This document shows, one piece after another, positions 1-8,489 of a stretch of 64,000 nt of DNA. The notes below the pieces were generated by a model. The model saw nothing but the letters and a program-made list of their open reading frames with translations, was not told where the DNA came from and ran no database searches. The stretch is from Paraburkholderia guartelaensis (lineage in GTDB: Bacteria; Pseudomonadota; Gammaproteobacteria; Burkholderiales; Burkholderiaceae). A program made the position numbers and the translations under genes. The first letter of the stretch is position 1; the number at the start of each line of letters is the position of its first letter. The stretch is from NCBI RefSeq assembly GCF_004353905.1, contig NZ_SMOD01000017.1:1-64000 (forward strand), read 5' to 3'.

Positions 1-230
1 AACTGCTGCAGACCCTCGTCCATCAACGCTACAAGCAACGCCGCAGCATCCTCGTCACGTCCAACCGCGTCGTCCAGGACTGGGGGCGCTACCTTCGCGA
101 CAGCACCATGGCTTCGACGATCCTTGACCGTCTGCTGCATCGCTCCAAACTCCTCGAGTTTGAAGGCAAGAGCTATCGTCTCCGTGAAGCCGCTGCCAGG
201 CTTGCCGTCACTGAGGAATCCGACGCATAA
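1..230 (+). CDS. istB: IstB-like ATP-binding protein of an IS21 element, C-terminal part
   Basis: This is the 3' end of a gene that starts before the window; the reading frame begins at base 3 and ends at TAA 228-230, giving 75 residues. The protein contains the LVTSNR stretch followed by DWGRYLRDSTMAS and DRLLHRS, which is the sensor/arginine region of IstB, the AAA+ helper ATPase that works with the IstA transposase of IS21 elements. About two thirds of the protein (Walker A and B) lie outside the window, so it is not known whether the element is intact. The recognised IS end lies about 60 bases downstream. Confidence 0.85.
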   Translation, partial: LLQTLVHQRYKQRRSILVTSNRVVQDWGRYLRDSTMASTILDRLLHRSKLLEFEGKSYRLREAAARLAVTEESDA

Positions 231-290
231 TCCGCTCGTCCTGCCTGGGGGAATTTAGCCGCCCACAAGTGGAGGAGTTTGAACTGCCCA
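1..290 (+). mobile_element. Right end of an IS21-family insertion sequence
   Basis: The istB gene ends at 230 and is followed by 60 bases of non-coding sequence finishing in ...TTTGAACTGCCCA at 278-290. Read outward in, this gives a TGGGCAGTTCAAA terminus, with the 5'-TG...CA-3' ends expected for IS21 elements. The next bases fall inside an Lrp/AsnC gene that loses its homology exactly here. The position of the end is inferred from the break in the host gene and the TG/CA rule; the left end is outside the window, so the target duplication cannot be checked. Confidence 0.7.
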
Positions 291-576
291 TCGGGGGCGT
301 GATTTCGGGAATGTCGATGAGCGCGTCCTCGAACGATTGCACATTCTCACTGCTGCCTTCGCGCAAGGTCGCGAAGACGATCGCCGAAAAATTCAGGCCG
401 ACTGCCGCCGCGTCGATCGTAGCGCGGTAACCGCTGATCACCTGATCGCTTTCCAGCGTGCGCAGCCGCCGCTGGCAGGGCGAGACGCTCAAGCCAACCC
501 GCTCGCTCAGCTCGGTGAGTGAAATCCGTCCATCCTGCTGTATCTCAGCAAGAATTTTTCGATCGATTGCGTCCAT
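291..576 (-). pseudogene. Lrp/AsnC-family regulator truncated by the IS21 element
   Basis: From ATG at 576 the first ~92 residues are a normal Lrp/AsnC N-terminus: an AsnC-type helix-turn-helix (MDAIDRKILAEIQQDGRIS, then LSERVGLSVSPCQRRLRTLE) and the start of the RAM ligand domain (GYRATIDAAAVGLNFSAIVF). Family members are about 150 residues long. Here the sequence after IPEI changes to unrelated residues encoded by the IS end, so most of the effector-binding domain is lost. The truncated frame would run on to about base 208. The gene diverges from the LysE-type exporter at 700, the common arrangement in which an Lrp protein controls an amino-acid exporter; that control is probably lost here. 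Confidence 0.8.
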
Positions 577-699
577 GCGCTAAATATTAGCGTCGAGCAC
601 TCAGAACACGCAAGACTTAGCGAGCACTTTTCGCGTCCCAGGGCCTATCATCCTTGCCTTCGGGCGGTGGCGCCCGTTTAACAGGAAGCGAGCGTAGTA

Positions 700-1326
700 G
701 TGGAAGCAAGTTTGTTGACGGCGTTCTGGATCGTATCGATCTCGCTGGTTATGGTCCCGGGCGCTGACTGGGCGTACGTGATTTCCGCGGGACTGCGCGG
801 CAGCGTGGTCGCGCCCGCCGTTGCCGGCATGCTGGCAGGCTATCTCGCGATCACACTGATCGTGGCAGCCGGTGTTGGAACGCTGGTGATGAGCGTTCCC
901 GGCGTTCTTCCCGTTCTGACTGCTTTTGGCGGGGCCTATCTGGCCTGGCTCGGTATCAGGACATACATGCGGCCATCGGAGCTCGCGGTGGGTCAAGCGC
1001 AGGACGAGAAAAGCCGGTGGAAATGGTCGTTGCGTGGATTCGCGATCAGCGGACTCAATCCGAAGGCCATCCTTTTGTTCGTTGCGCTATTACCGCAGTT
1101 CACGAGGCGCGATGCCTTGTGGCCGGTCTCCACCCAGATCGTGGCGCTGGGGCTACTGCACATGATCAATTGTGCTTCGGTGTACTCGGTCGTCGGCGTC
1201 GGTTCGAAGGCCATTCTGACGACCCGGCCGGCGGCGGCCCGCAGGGTGAGTCAGCTGTCCGGCGCGACGATGATCGTGGTCGCGGTCATTCTGTTTGCCG
1301 AGCAGGCGTTTGCTTTCATGCATTGA
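700..1326 (+). CDS. LysE/RhtB-family amino-acid exporter
   Basis: This is a 208-residue inner-membrane protein with five to six hydrophobic segments, the usual size for LysE/RhtB translocators. Family signs are the N-terminal PGADWAYVISAGLRG stretch (PGP/PGAD with a following conserved Gly) and GFAISGLNPKAILLFVALLPQF in the middle (shown here only in part: GLNPKA). It is predicted to export an amino acid or analogue; the substrate cannot be read from sequence. Translation appears to start at GTG 700, preceded by AGGAAG about 12 bases upstream. It is divergent from the IS-truncated lrp-type gene, its likely former regulator. Confidence 0.85.
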   Translation: MEASLLTAFWIVSISLVMVPGADWAYVISAGLRGSVVAPAVAGMLAGYLAITLIVAAGVGTLVMSVPGVLPVLTAFGGAYLAWLGIRTYMRPSELAVGQAQDEKSRWKWSLRGFAISGLNPKAILLFVALLPQFTRRDALWPVSTQIVALGLLHMINCASVYSVVGVGSKAILTTRPAAARRVSQLSGATMIVVAVILFAEQAFAFMH

Positions 1327-1385
1327 CGGCCGCATGCAAGCGACAGAACGGCCAGCGATACGCCTAATCTTTACATGGTGAGCAT

Positions 1386-2216
1386 ATGAGTCGCTATCTT
1401 CAGGAAGCCGCGGAGAGCGTGCGCGGCAAAGCGGTCACTATTCCATCGCTTGCGAGCATGAAGCGCACGGGTGAAAAGATTGCGATGCTCACCTGCTATG
1501 ACGCCAGCTTCGCTGCGCTCATGGATCGCTGCGGTCTGGATATGGTTCTCGTTGGAGACTCTCTCGGCAACGTATTGCAGGGCCATGGCACCACGTTGCC
1601 GGTGACGCTTGTCGATATCGCCTACCACACAGAGTGTGTCTCCCGTGGCAATCGAATGGCGCTAGTCGCCGCGGACATGCCGTTTGGGACGTATGGCACG
1701 CCGCAATCTGCGTATGAGAACGCGGTGCGACTCATGCGCGCGGGCGCGCAGATGGTCAAACTCGAAGGCGGCGCCTGGCTGGCGAAGACCGTCGAGTTCC
1801 TCGTTGAGCGCGGGGTACCTGTCTTCGCGCATCTCGGACTCACTCCCCAATCGGTACACCGGTTGGGCGGATTCAAGGTGCAGGGAAGAAGTTCGGAAGA
1901 TGTCGAACGGTTGAAAGCCGATGCTTTGGCGCTTCAGGCTGCAGGCGCGTGCCTTATTCTTCTCGAAGCGATTCCTGCAGGGGTGGGAAAAGAAGTGACC
2001 GAGTTGCTGGAGATCCCGACTATCGGCATTGGTGCGGGTCCAGATTGCTCGGGGCAGGTGCTCGTGATGCACGACATGCTGGGCATTTTCCCGGGCAAGA
2101 CCGCGCGCTTCGTGCGTAATTTCATGAATGGACAATCCGGCATCGACGCGGCGATTCAGGCATATATCAAGGCGGTGAAGGACAAATCCTTTCCTGCGCA
2201 AGAGCACTGTTTCTGA
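1386..2216 (+). CDS. panB: 3-methyl-2-oxobutanoate hydroxymethyltransferase (PanB)
   Basis: PanB transfers a hydroxymethyl group from 5,10-methylene-THF to 2-oxoisovalerate, making ketopantoate for pantothenate and CoA. At 276 residues it is full length. Diagnostic motifs are GDSLGNVLQG (57-66, metal-binding D58), AADMPFGTYG (D97), MVKLEGG (K125, E127) and LLEAIPAG with the catalytic Glu at 194, then GIGAG. There is no panC beside it, as is usual for Burkholderia genomes, and it may be an extra copy. It follows the LysE-type gene by 59 bases and converges with the methyltransferase downstream. Confidence 0.95.
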   Translation: MSRYLQEAAESVRGKAVTIPSLASMKRTGEKIAMLTCYDASFAALMDRCGLDMVLVGDSLGNVLQGHGTTLPVTLVDIAYHTECVSRGNRMALVAADMPFGTYGTPQSAYENAVRLMRAGAQMVKLEGGAWLAKTVEFLVERGVPVFAHLGLTPQSVHRLGGFKVQGRSSEDVERLKADALALQAAGACLILLEAIPAGVGKEVTELLEIPTIGIGAGPDCSGQVLVMHDMLGIFPGKTARFVRNFMNGQSGIDAAIQAYIKAVKDKSFPAQEHCF

Positions 2217-2271
2217 CGAGGTTGATCGTAAATGCTGTGCTGATGTGCGTCCTCATGTGCTCCTGCGCGAA

Positions 2272-3069
2272 TTAGCGCTTGATCGCACGCGTCATGAGAT
2301 AGTGCTGCCGCACCATGTTGTTTTCTAGATGGCGGCCGATGCAGCTATCCAGGTCGGCGCGGAAGGTCGCCAGCCTGGTCGCATCACTTTGCAAGGTCTG
2401 CACCAGCTTTACCACAGGCACAAATGTCTCTTCCGCACCGCTTCGGTAGTGCTGCGGGCTTAACGCCGGGAAGCAGATCACGCCGCGGTCGAACACGATG
2501 CCGGTGACCGTTTCACCCAGCCGCTGGCGGACGATACTCGGGTCGCCCCATTGCAACGGGGGTGCAACGCCCGCGGGCGGTGGCTGGTATTTTCCAACCA
2601 GTGCAGCCATTTGGCCGACAAAGTGTTCCGGTGGCCAGGTTGAAAACGCGATGGTGCCGCCCGGTTTGAGTACGCGCAGCATTTCCGCAATCGCCACTTC
2701 GGGCCGTGGCGCGAACATATGGCCGAATTGGCTTAGCACTACGTCGAAGCTCGCATTGTCATAGGGCATTGCCTCGACATCGCCTTCGCGGAACTCGATC
2801 TCGACGTCGGCCAGTGCGGCATTCTTCTTCGCACGCTCAAGCAGTGCCGGCGCCAGATCCAGACCACAAGTCCGGGCGCCGAGACGAGCCGCAGTCACCG
2901 CGATCACACCGGTGCCGCAACCGACGTCGAGTACCGACTGCTTTGGACGCACGCGCGCATGGCGGATCAATTCAGCCGCCGGCATCGTCGAAATCGCCTC
3001 CAACGGCGCAAACAGTGCCCACGCCTCGCGCTGTACGGCTTTCAGTTCGGCAAAGGGATCGTCCGGCAC
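2272..3069 (-). CDS. Class I SAM-dependent methyltransferase
   Basis: This is a 265-residue soluble protein with the Rossmann-like SAM-binding core: VLDVGCGTGVIAVTAARLG (motif I, about residues 46-64), GLDLAP (acidic end of beta 2), EGDVEAMPYDNASFDVVLSQ (motif II region) and LRVLKPGGTIAFSTW (motif III). It resembles UbiE/COQ5-like and Methyltransf_11 proteins; the acceptor is unknown. The start is GTG at 3069, supported by GGAGG five bases upstream. It is on the same strand as the acyl-CoA ligase upstream (191-base gap), so co-transcription is possible but not close-packed. Confidence 0.8.
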   Translation of the reverse strand: MPDDPFAELKAVQREAWALFAPLEAISTMPAAELIRHARVRPKQSVLDVGCGTGVIAVTAARLGARTCGLDLAPALLERAKKNAALADVEIEFREGDVEAMPYDNASFDVVLSQFGHMFAPRPEVAIAEMLRVLKPGGTIAFSTWPPEHFVGQMAALVGKYQPPPAGVAPPLQWGDPSIVRQRLGETVTGIVFDRGVICFPALSPQHYRSGAEETFVPVVKLVQTLQSDATRLATFRADLDSCIGRHLENNMVRQHYLMTRAIKR

Positions 3070-3260
3070 GGGAACCTCCGTAGGGAAACGGTGAAGCGTT
3101 CATGGTGAAGCAGACTGCAAATCGATTGAACCAGGGTGGCGACGTGTGGCAATTCGACCGGAACAATGCTGCTGCCCAGATGCGTCACAGGACAGTTCAT
3201 CGCAGCGGCCGTTACTTCGACACGTACCCTCCGACTCTGCTGACATGGCAAAGACGAGCT

Positions 3261-4823
3261 TTACGTAGCGCGCCGACTGTCCAGATGCTCGCCGATTGCT
3301 TTGAGCCTGGCCCGGTCCACTTTGCCTAACGAATTGCGCGGTAACCGGTCAACGACGATGAGCCGCTCCGGCATCTTGTAGCTCGCAACCCTCGTGGACA
3401 GGTCGAGCAATACGTCATCGACCTGCGTCCCGGCTTCGGTCAGTTCAACAAAACCGATTACGCGCTGACCGAGGACGGCATCCGGCACACCGACTATCGC
3501 GGCCTCGCGCACGCCGCGATGGACAAGAAGCGCGTCCTCGACTTCGACCGGCGAAATATTCGACCCGCCACGGATGATCAAATTCTTCTTTCTGGCGACG
3601 TACCAGAAATCGCCGGCTTCGTCTTGTCTCAGCACATCGCCAGTGGCCCACCAGCCATCTTTGCGTGCGTCGTCGATGTGTCCGGGCCCATGCCAGTAGC
3701 CGACGAACATGTTCGGACCGCGCAGCAACAATTCGCCCGCTTCGCCGCGCCTGACCGTGTTGCCTTCTGCGTCGACGAGGCGGACACGGTTCATGTCGAC
3801 TGCGCGGCACACCGGCCCGATATCGAATCCGTAGGTGAACGTGCCCACGCTTTCGCTCATCGCAAGCACGTTGCGCATCCTGACGCCGAACACCCGCAAA
3901 AACTCCTCCTGCAGACTTTGCGGCGTCGTGTCGCCTGCGACAAGGCAGGTGCCCAGTGACGTGACGTTGCGTGGCTGTGCAATCTGCGTGGCGATCGCCA
4001 CCGCATACATGAACGGCAACCAGATCAGCAGCGTGCAACGGTGCCGCTCTATCAGGTCGAGCGCGGCCGCTGGATCGAATCGGTCCAACAGGACGCAGAT
4101 GCCATTTGCGGCTAGCGTCGCCAGCACAGTAACGAGGCCCGCTCCATGCATCATGGGCGTGGCAATAAGCGCGACGTCGTACGGCCTCGACGCGACGGCC
4201 TGGCATGCTTGCGTTATCGCGCACACGGTGCGCTGTGTGTGGGTGACGAACTTCGATTCCCCCGTAGTGCCGGACGTTGACAGCAACAGCGCAGGTTCAT
4301 CGACGCGCACCGGCGCAAGCCGGACCTCGTCTTCCTGGTGCTCAATCAAGTCGCTCCATGCCTTTGCGCCCGTGTCCTGGGACGAGCCGTCGACAAGAAA
4401 GCGCCGGTTCGCAGCGAGAATCGAATCATCCACGCCGGCAATTGCGCCGTACAGATCGCTCTGGCCCAGATACAACGAAACCTGCAGCCGCTGCAATTGT
4501 GGCTCGAGTTCCGCGCGTGTGAGCCGGGTATTCAGCGGCACCGCAATTACGCCTGCCAGCATGCACGCGTAATACGCGATGACCGTTTCCGGTTTGTTCG
4601 TCAAGTGCAGTGCAACGCGATCGCCCGGGTTCATTCCCTGTGCGATCAGGCCTTGTGCAAGTCTTCTGACGTAGCGTGCCAGACGAGCGTAGGTCCATAC
4701 GTCATCGCCGGCGATCAGCGCAATGGCATCAGGGCGCGTTTCCGCGGACTCGAACAGGCGCTCGTGCAACGTAATGAGTCGCGGCGTCTGTATAGGGTGG
4801 GGGCGCGTTCCGGGGCACGACAT
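3261..4823 (-). CDS. AMP-forming acyl-CoA ligase
   Basis: This is a 520-residue ANL-superfamily enzyme expected to activate a carboxylic acid as acyl-AMP and then the CoA thioester. The phosphate-binding loop STSGTTGESK is at about 182-191. The adenylation motif WWATGDV follows, then the hinge and C-terminal domain RKKNLIIRGGSNISPVEVEDAL, and the catalytic Lys in RNSLGKVDRARLK (K501). ATG 4823 has GGAG eight bases upstream. Substrate is not predictable; medium-chain and aromatic acids are both typical. It may share transcription with the methyltransferase at 2272-3069. Confidence 0.88.
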   Translation of the reverse strand: MSCPGTRPHPIQTPRLITLHERLFESAETRPDAIALIAGDDVWTYARLARYVRRLAQGLIAQGMNPGDRVALHLTNKPETVIAYYACMLAGVIAVPLNTRLTRAELEPQLQRLQVSLYLGQSDLYGAIAGVDDSILAANRRFLVDGSSQDTGAKAWSDLIEHQEDEVRLAPVRVDEPALLLSTSGTTGESKFVTHTQRTVCAITQACQAVASRPYDVALIATPMMHGAGLVTVLATLAANGICVLLDRFDPAAALDLIERHRCTLLIWLPFMYAVAIATQIAQPRNVTSLGTCLVAGDTTPQSLQEEFLRVFGVRMRNVLAMSESVGTFTYGFDIGPVCRAVDMNRVRLVDAEGNTVRRGEAGELLLRGPNMFVGYWHGPGHIDDARKDGWWATGDVLRQDEAGDFWYVARKKNLIIRGGSNISPVEVEDALLVHRGVREAAIVGVPDAVLGQRVIGFVELTEAGTQVDDVLLDLSTRVASYKMPERLIVVDRLPRNSLGKVDRARLKAIGEHLDSRRAT

Positions 4824-5071
4824 GGCAATTGCTCCAATGGGCCGACTGGCTCTCGATGACTGGGCTATCCTGACAACACTCGACGCTCGCTATCTATTCC
4901 GGCGCTTGCGCCGGCTGGGTCAAGAACGAGATCAATTGGGCAGGGCAGGTTAATAACATTTCGAATTACTAAACAATTCGGTAAGCACGCTCGCTGTGCG
5001 ATTGGCTTCTCAACGATGGACATGGACGTTTTTGCCGTCCGTTCCACTCACTCCATCACTACGAGACCGCC

Positions 5072-5812
5072 TCAGGCGTTGGCGCCGCCGTCGACGGTGA
5101 GGCTTGCGCCGGTGATGTAGCTCGCCTCGGGGCCGGCGACGAACGCCACCATCGCGGCGACGTCGTTGACGTGCCCGAACCGCTTCAGCGCGGTGATCGC
5201 GATCTGCGGCGGCGCCCAGTCGCCGGCCGCGGGGTTGTTGTCGGTGTCGATCGGCCCCGGCTGGATGTTGTTGACCGTGATGCCGCGGGGGGCGACCTCG
5301 CGAGACAGGCTCTGCGTGAACATCTTCACAGCGCCCTTGGTCGCGGCGTAGGTCGCCAGGACCGGCATCATGTTCCGCTCGCCGACGCAGGAGCCGATCG
5401 TAATGATGCGGCCGCCCGCCTTCAGGTGCCTGAGCGCGGCCTGGGTGGCGGCGAGCACGCCGCGCAGATTAGTGTGGATGACAAGATCCATCTCCTCCAG
5501 CGTAGTCTCCTCGAACGGCTTGGGGATGAGTATGCCGGCGTTGTTCACCAGGATGTCGAGCCCGCCGAAAGTGGAGGCGGTCTGTTCGACCGCGGCCGTG
5601 ACGGCCTTCGCGTCGGCGGCGTCCGCATGGATCGCGATCGCCTCGCCTCCGGCGCTTTCGATCTCCTTCACCACCCGGGCGGCGGCGTCCGCTCCCCTGA
5701 TGTACGTGATCGCCACCCTGGCGCCGTCGGCGGCCAGCCGCCTGGCGATCGCGGCGCCAATGCCGCGCGAACCGCCGGTGACGAGGGCGGTCTTGTTGTT
5801 CAGATTTGCCAT
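5072..5812 (-). CDS. SDR-family NAD(P)-dependent oxidoreductase
   Basis: This is a 246-residue classical short-chain dehydrogenase. The cofactor loop TGGSRGIG is at 12-19, NNAG at 90-93, the catalytic Ser is S141, and the YAATK motif gives Y155 and K159; all catalytic residues are present. Arg after the Gly-rich loop favours NADPH. AGGAGA lies just upstream of ATG 5812. Its codon use is markedly richer in G/C at third positions (runs of GGC, GCC, ATC) than the flanking genes, which hints at recent acquisition. Substrate unknown; the FabG-like fold does not prove a fatty-acid role. Confidence 0.88.
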   Translation of the reverse strand: MANLNNKTALVTGGSRGIGAAIARRLAADGARVAITYIRGADAAARVVKEIESAGGEAIAIHADAADAKAVTAAVEQTASTFGGLDILVNNAGILIPKPFEETTLEEMDLVIHTNLRGVLAATQAALRHLKAGGRIITIGSCVGERNMMPVLATYAATKGAVKMFTQSLSREVAPRGITVNNIQPGPIDTDNNPAAGDWAPPQIAITALKRFGHVNDVAAMVAFVAGPEASYITGASLTVDGGANA

Positions 5813-6195
5813 GGGACATTCTCCTAAAGAATATGGCTGCCGTGACGCTATGCACGTGTGCGTCCACGCCCTGAGACCTCGTACATAGCGGGCCTCTAAC
5901 GGAGAACAGCCGGATTGGAGAATCTATTCCGGATTGGCCGCGATCAGGACAACGGTTATGTCCCTGTCTATCTGGCGCCGTATCGTGTTGGGCTAGTCGA
6001 GTTTTTTCTGGTATTCCAGAAATGCCTCAGCGTTTCCCGCAGGAAAAAATACGGATTCCTGAGTGAATTGGATTGACTCAACGACCACCCGACGCGTTCG
6101 GCAGTAGCCGGCCCGTTGCCACCAATCCATCTCGCGAAATTACAATGGCCGTTCACAATGCAGACCGGTTGGTCGCTGACGCGCGGTCTCCGGCG
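5813..6195. other. Intergenic region, no gene recognised
   Basis: These 383 bases lie upstream of the SDR gene and downstream of the LysR gene. They must hold the SDR promoter. The reverse strand has a short open frame (5968-6156) with no recognisable family and no good ribosome site. The region 6000-6060 is A/T-richer than its surroundings. No repeat or clear terminator was seen. Confidence 0.5.
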
Positions 6196-7149
6196 CTAGA
6201 TCAACAGCTCCAACGTTTCGAACAAGGCGAGGTCTTCCTTTTTCGCCGAGCGCGCGTGTCGGCGTATGACCTGAAGCAGGCAATCGATGAAGGCGGCGGC
6301 CGCGCGGCTCAGCGTGCTGTTGCGGCGTGTGACGATGCCCAGTTGTCGGGGTTCGAACGCCTCACGCAAGGCGAGCGGCCGCAGGCGGCCGCCGAACGGC
6401 GGCACATGGCTCAGGATCGTCGGGCTCCACGTGCACATGTCTGCCTGCTCGACCATGGTCTGCAATGTCGCTACCGACTGCGCGCGCACGATACGGCGCT
6501 CGTCTATCTGTGCGCCATGGCGCGTGAAGAGATAGTCGATGAGATCCCGCTGGCCGTCCGGCGCAAAATTGAGCACCCAGTCCTCGTCCAGCAATTCGTG
6601 GATCGAGCGCGCCCGCGCCTTCCGATGGCCTTCGCGCACCATCACCGTCGACTCGTAAGCCAGCAGGGGCTCACATGCGAACTCCTGCGCGCTCGCTCCC
6701 GGCTGTAACTGGCCGACGGCAAAGTCCATGCTGCCTTCGCGCAGCAGCGGCTGGGCGACTGCCATCAGTCCTTCGATCAGCTCCAGGCGGATATCGGGCA
6801 TGCGCTTGCGAAAGAGTTGCACGGCTTCGGCAAGAAAGGTCAGCGTAATCCATGGCGTGACGCCCACCATGAGGCTGCCTTCCATGCGCCCCCTCAAGCG
6901 CTCCAGATCACTGTGCGCGTGTTCGAGCTGATTGAGCACGAGGCGCGCGTGCGTGAGCAGCACCTTGCCATGCTCGGTGAACGTGATGCCTTCCGGGGCG
7001 CGGATCAGTAGCGGAAGACGCTCGCTCGCCTCCAGTTCGCGCAAGGCGCGCGTGACAGCGGCCTGGGAAAGCCCGAGCGCGCGGGCCGCGCCGCGGATGC
7101 TGCCGGCGTCCGCGCTGGCGACGAGCGCTTCCAGTTGATGCAGTTTCAT
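6196..7149 (-). CDS. LysR-family transcriptional regulator
   Basis: This is a 317-residue LTTR. The N-terminal winged helix-turn-helix is clear: LEALVASADAGSIRGAARALGL, then SQAAVTRALRELE (about 6-45). A substrate-binding domain of ~200 residues follows. The gene is transcribed away from the amidohydrolase operon at 7281, with 131 bases between, so it probably controls that operon; LTTR sites would lie in 7150-7280. The effector is unknown, but an amino-acid conjugate or its product would fit the downstream genes. Confidence 0.9.
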   Translation of the reverse strand: MKLHQLEALVASADAGSIRGAARALGLSQAAVTRALRELEASERLPLLIRAPEGITFTEHGKVLLTHARLVLNQLEHAHSDLERLRGRMEGSLMVGVTPWITLTFLAEAVQLFRKRMPDIRLELIEGLMAVAQPLLREGSMDFAVGQLQPGASAQEFACEPLLAYESTVMVREGHRKARARSIHELLDEDWVLNFAPDGQRDLIDYLFTRHGAQIDERRIVRAQSVATLQTMVEQADMCTWSPTILSHVPPFGGRLRPLALREAFEPRQLGIVTRRNSTLSRAAAAFIDCLLQVIRRHARSAKKEDLALFETLELLI

Positions 7150-7280
7150 TTGCGCGGAGACGCCCGACTGGCGAATGGTGACAACAGGGGGTTGTCATCA
7201 TAACAAAACGCTGGCTGTTCCCCGGAATTTGCGCTGCATACGATTCACTCCATGATGCAGACACGGGCGAAGGAGGCGAA

Positions 7281-8450
7281 TTGAGCAGACAGTGGGTTTT
7301 GCCGGAAGTGGCGGCGATAGAAGCCGAAATGATCGCGTTGCGCCAAGAAATACACGCGCAACCCGAACTGGGCTTCGAAGAGCACGCGACGAGCGCGCTC
7401 GTCGCCGCGAAGCTCGAGGCGTGGGGCTATCGTGTGTCGCGCGGCGTGGGCGGCACGGGCGTGGTCGGGACGATGGAGCGCGGGCCTGGGTCTAACCTCG
7501 GACTGCGCGCCGACATGGACGCGCTCCCGATACACGAGGCGACAGGCCTTGCCTATGCCAGCCGCAACGATGGCGTCATGCACGCGTGCGGCCACGACGG
7601 CCATACGGCGATGCTGCTGGCGGCCGCACGATGCCTTGCGCAAAAGGCGCAGTGGCGGGGCACGCTGCACCTGATTTTTCAACCGGCCGAAGAGGGCCTG
7701 GGCGGCGCGCTCAGGATGATCGAAGACGGCCTGTTCGAGCGCTTTCCCTGCGACGCCGTGTTCGCCATGCACAACATGCCGGGCTCTCCGGCGGGAACGA
7801 TTGGTTTTCACAGCGGTGCGTTCATGGCGTCCGCGGATGAGGTGACGATCCGCGTGATCGGACGCGGCGGCCATGCGGCCGCACCTCAACAGACGATCGA
7901 CCCGGTTGTGGTCGGTGCGTCGATCGTCATGGCGCTGCAAAGCGTGGTGGCACGCAACGTGGCGCCGCATGACCAGGCCGTGGTCAGCATCGGCGCGTTG
8001 CACGCGGGAAGCGCGTCGAACGTCATCGCGCCTTATGCCGAACTGCATCTGAGCGTACGCGCACTTTCGGCACAGGTACGCACGCTGCTGGAGCGGCGCA
8101 TCACCGAGGTCGCCGAAGGGCAGGCTGCAAGCTATGGCGCACGCGTGGAGATCGACTACCGCCATTGCTACCCGGTGCTCGTCAACCACGAAGACGAGAC
8201 CGAACTGGCCCGCCGCGTCGCGCTCGAATGGGGCGGTGCGCAGATGCTGATCGACGGACTGCGTCCGCTCATGGCGAGCGAGGACTTCGCGTACATGCTG
8301 GAGCGTTGCCCGGGCAGCTACCTCTCGATCGGTAATGGGGACGGCGCGCAGCATTGCTCGCTGCACAATCCCGGCTACGACTTCAACGATGCGAGCCTTG
8401 CCATTGGCGCGAGCTACTGGGTCAAGCTCGCGGAGCGCATTCTGCAATAA
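7281..8450 (+). CDS. M20-family amidohydrolase (hippurate hydrolase-like)
   Basis: This is a 389-residue zinc amidohydrolase of the M20D / hippurate hydrolase group, which cleaves N-acyl or N-aroyl amino acids. Metal-binding motifs are RADMDALP (77-84), HACGHDGHTAMLL (C103, H105, H108) and FQPAEEG (E137, E138). The dimerisation domain follows, and ASEDFAYM and the late CSLHNPGYDFND complete the family pattern. Start is TTG 7281 with AGGAGG seven bases upstream; no ATG suits as well. It is first in an operon with an amino-acid binding protein and a porin, consistent with releasing and taking up an amino acid. Confidence 0.9.
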   Translation: MSRQWVLPEVAAIEAEMIALRQEIHAQPELGFEEHATSALVAAKLEAWGYRVSRGVGGTGVVGTMERGPGSNLGLRADMDALPIHEATGLAYASRNDGVMHACGHDGHTAMLLAAARCLAQKAQWRGTLHLIFQPAEEGLGGALRMIEDGLFERFPCDAVFAMHNMPGSPAGTIGFHSGAFMASADEVTIRVIGRGGHAAAPQQTIDPVVVGASIVMALQSVVARNVAPHDQAVVSIGALHAGSASNVIAPYAELHLSVRALSAQVRTLLERRITEVAEGQAASYGARVEIDYRHCYPVLVNHEDETELARRVALEWGGAQMLIDGLRPLMASEDFAYMLERCPGSYLSIGNGDGAQHCSLHNPGYDFNDASLAIGASYWVKLAERILQ

Positions 8451-8489
8451 CCCACGAAACAACTGAAACGACAGCAAGGAGACGGGCAA

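Noticed and set aside
7245..8489. 414-residue reverse-strand frame opposite the amidohydrolase
   Set aside because: Arg/His/Ala-rich shadow of the M20 gene with no domain.
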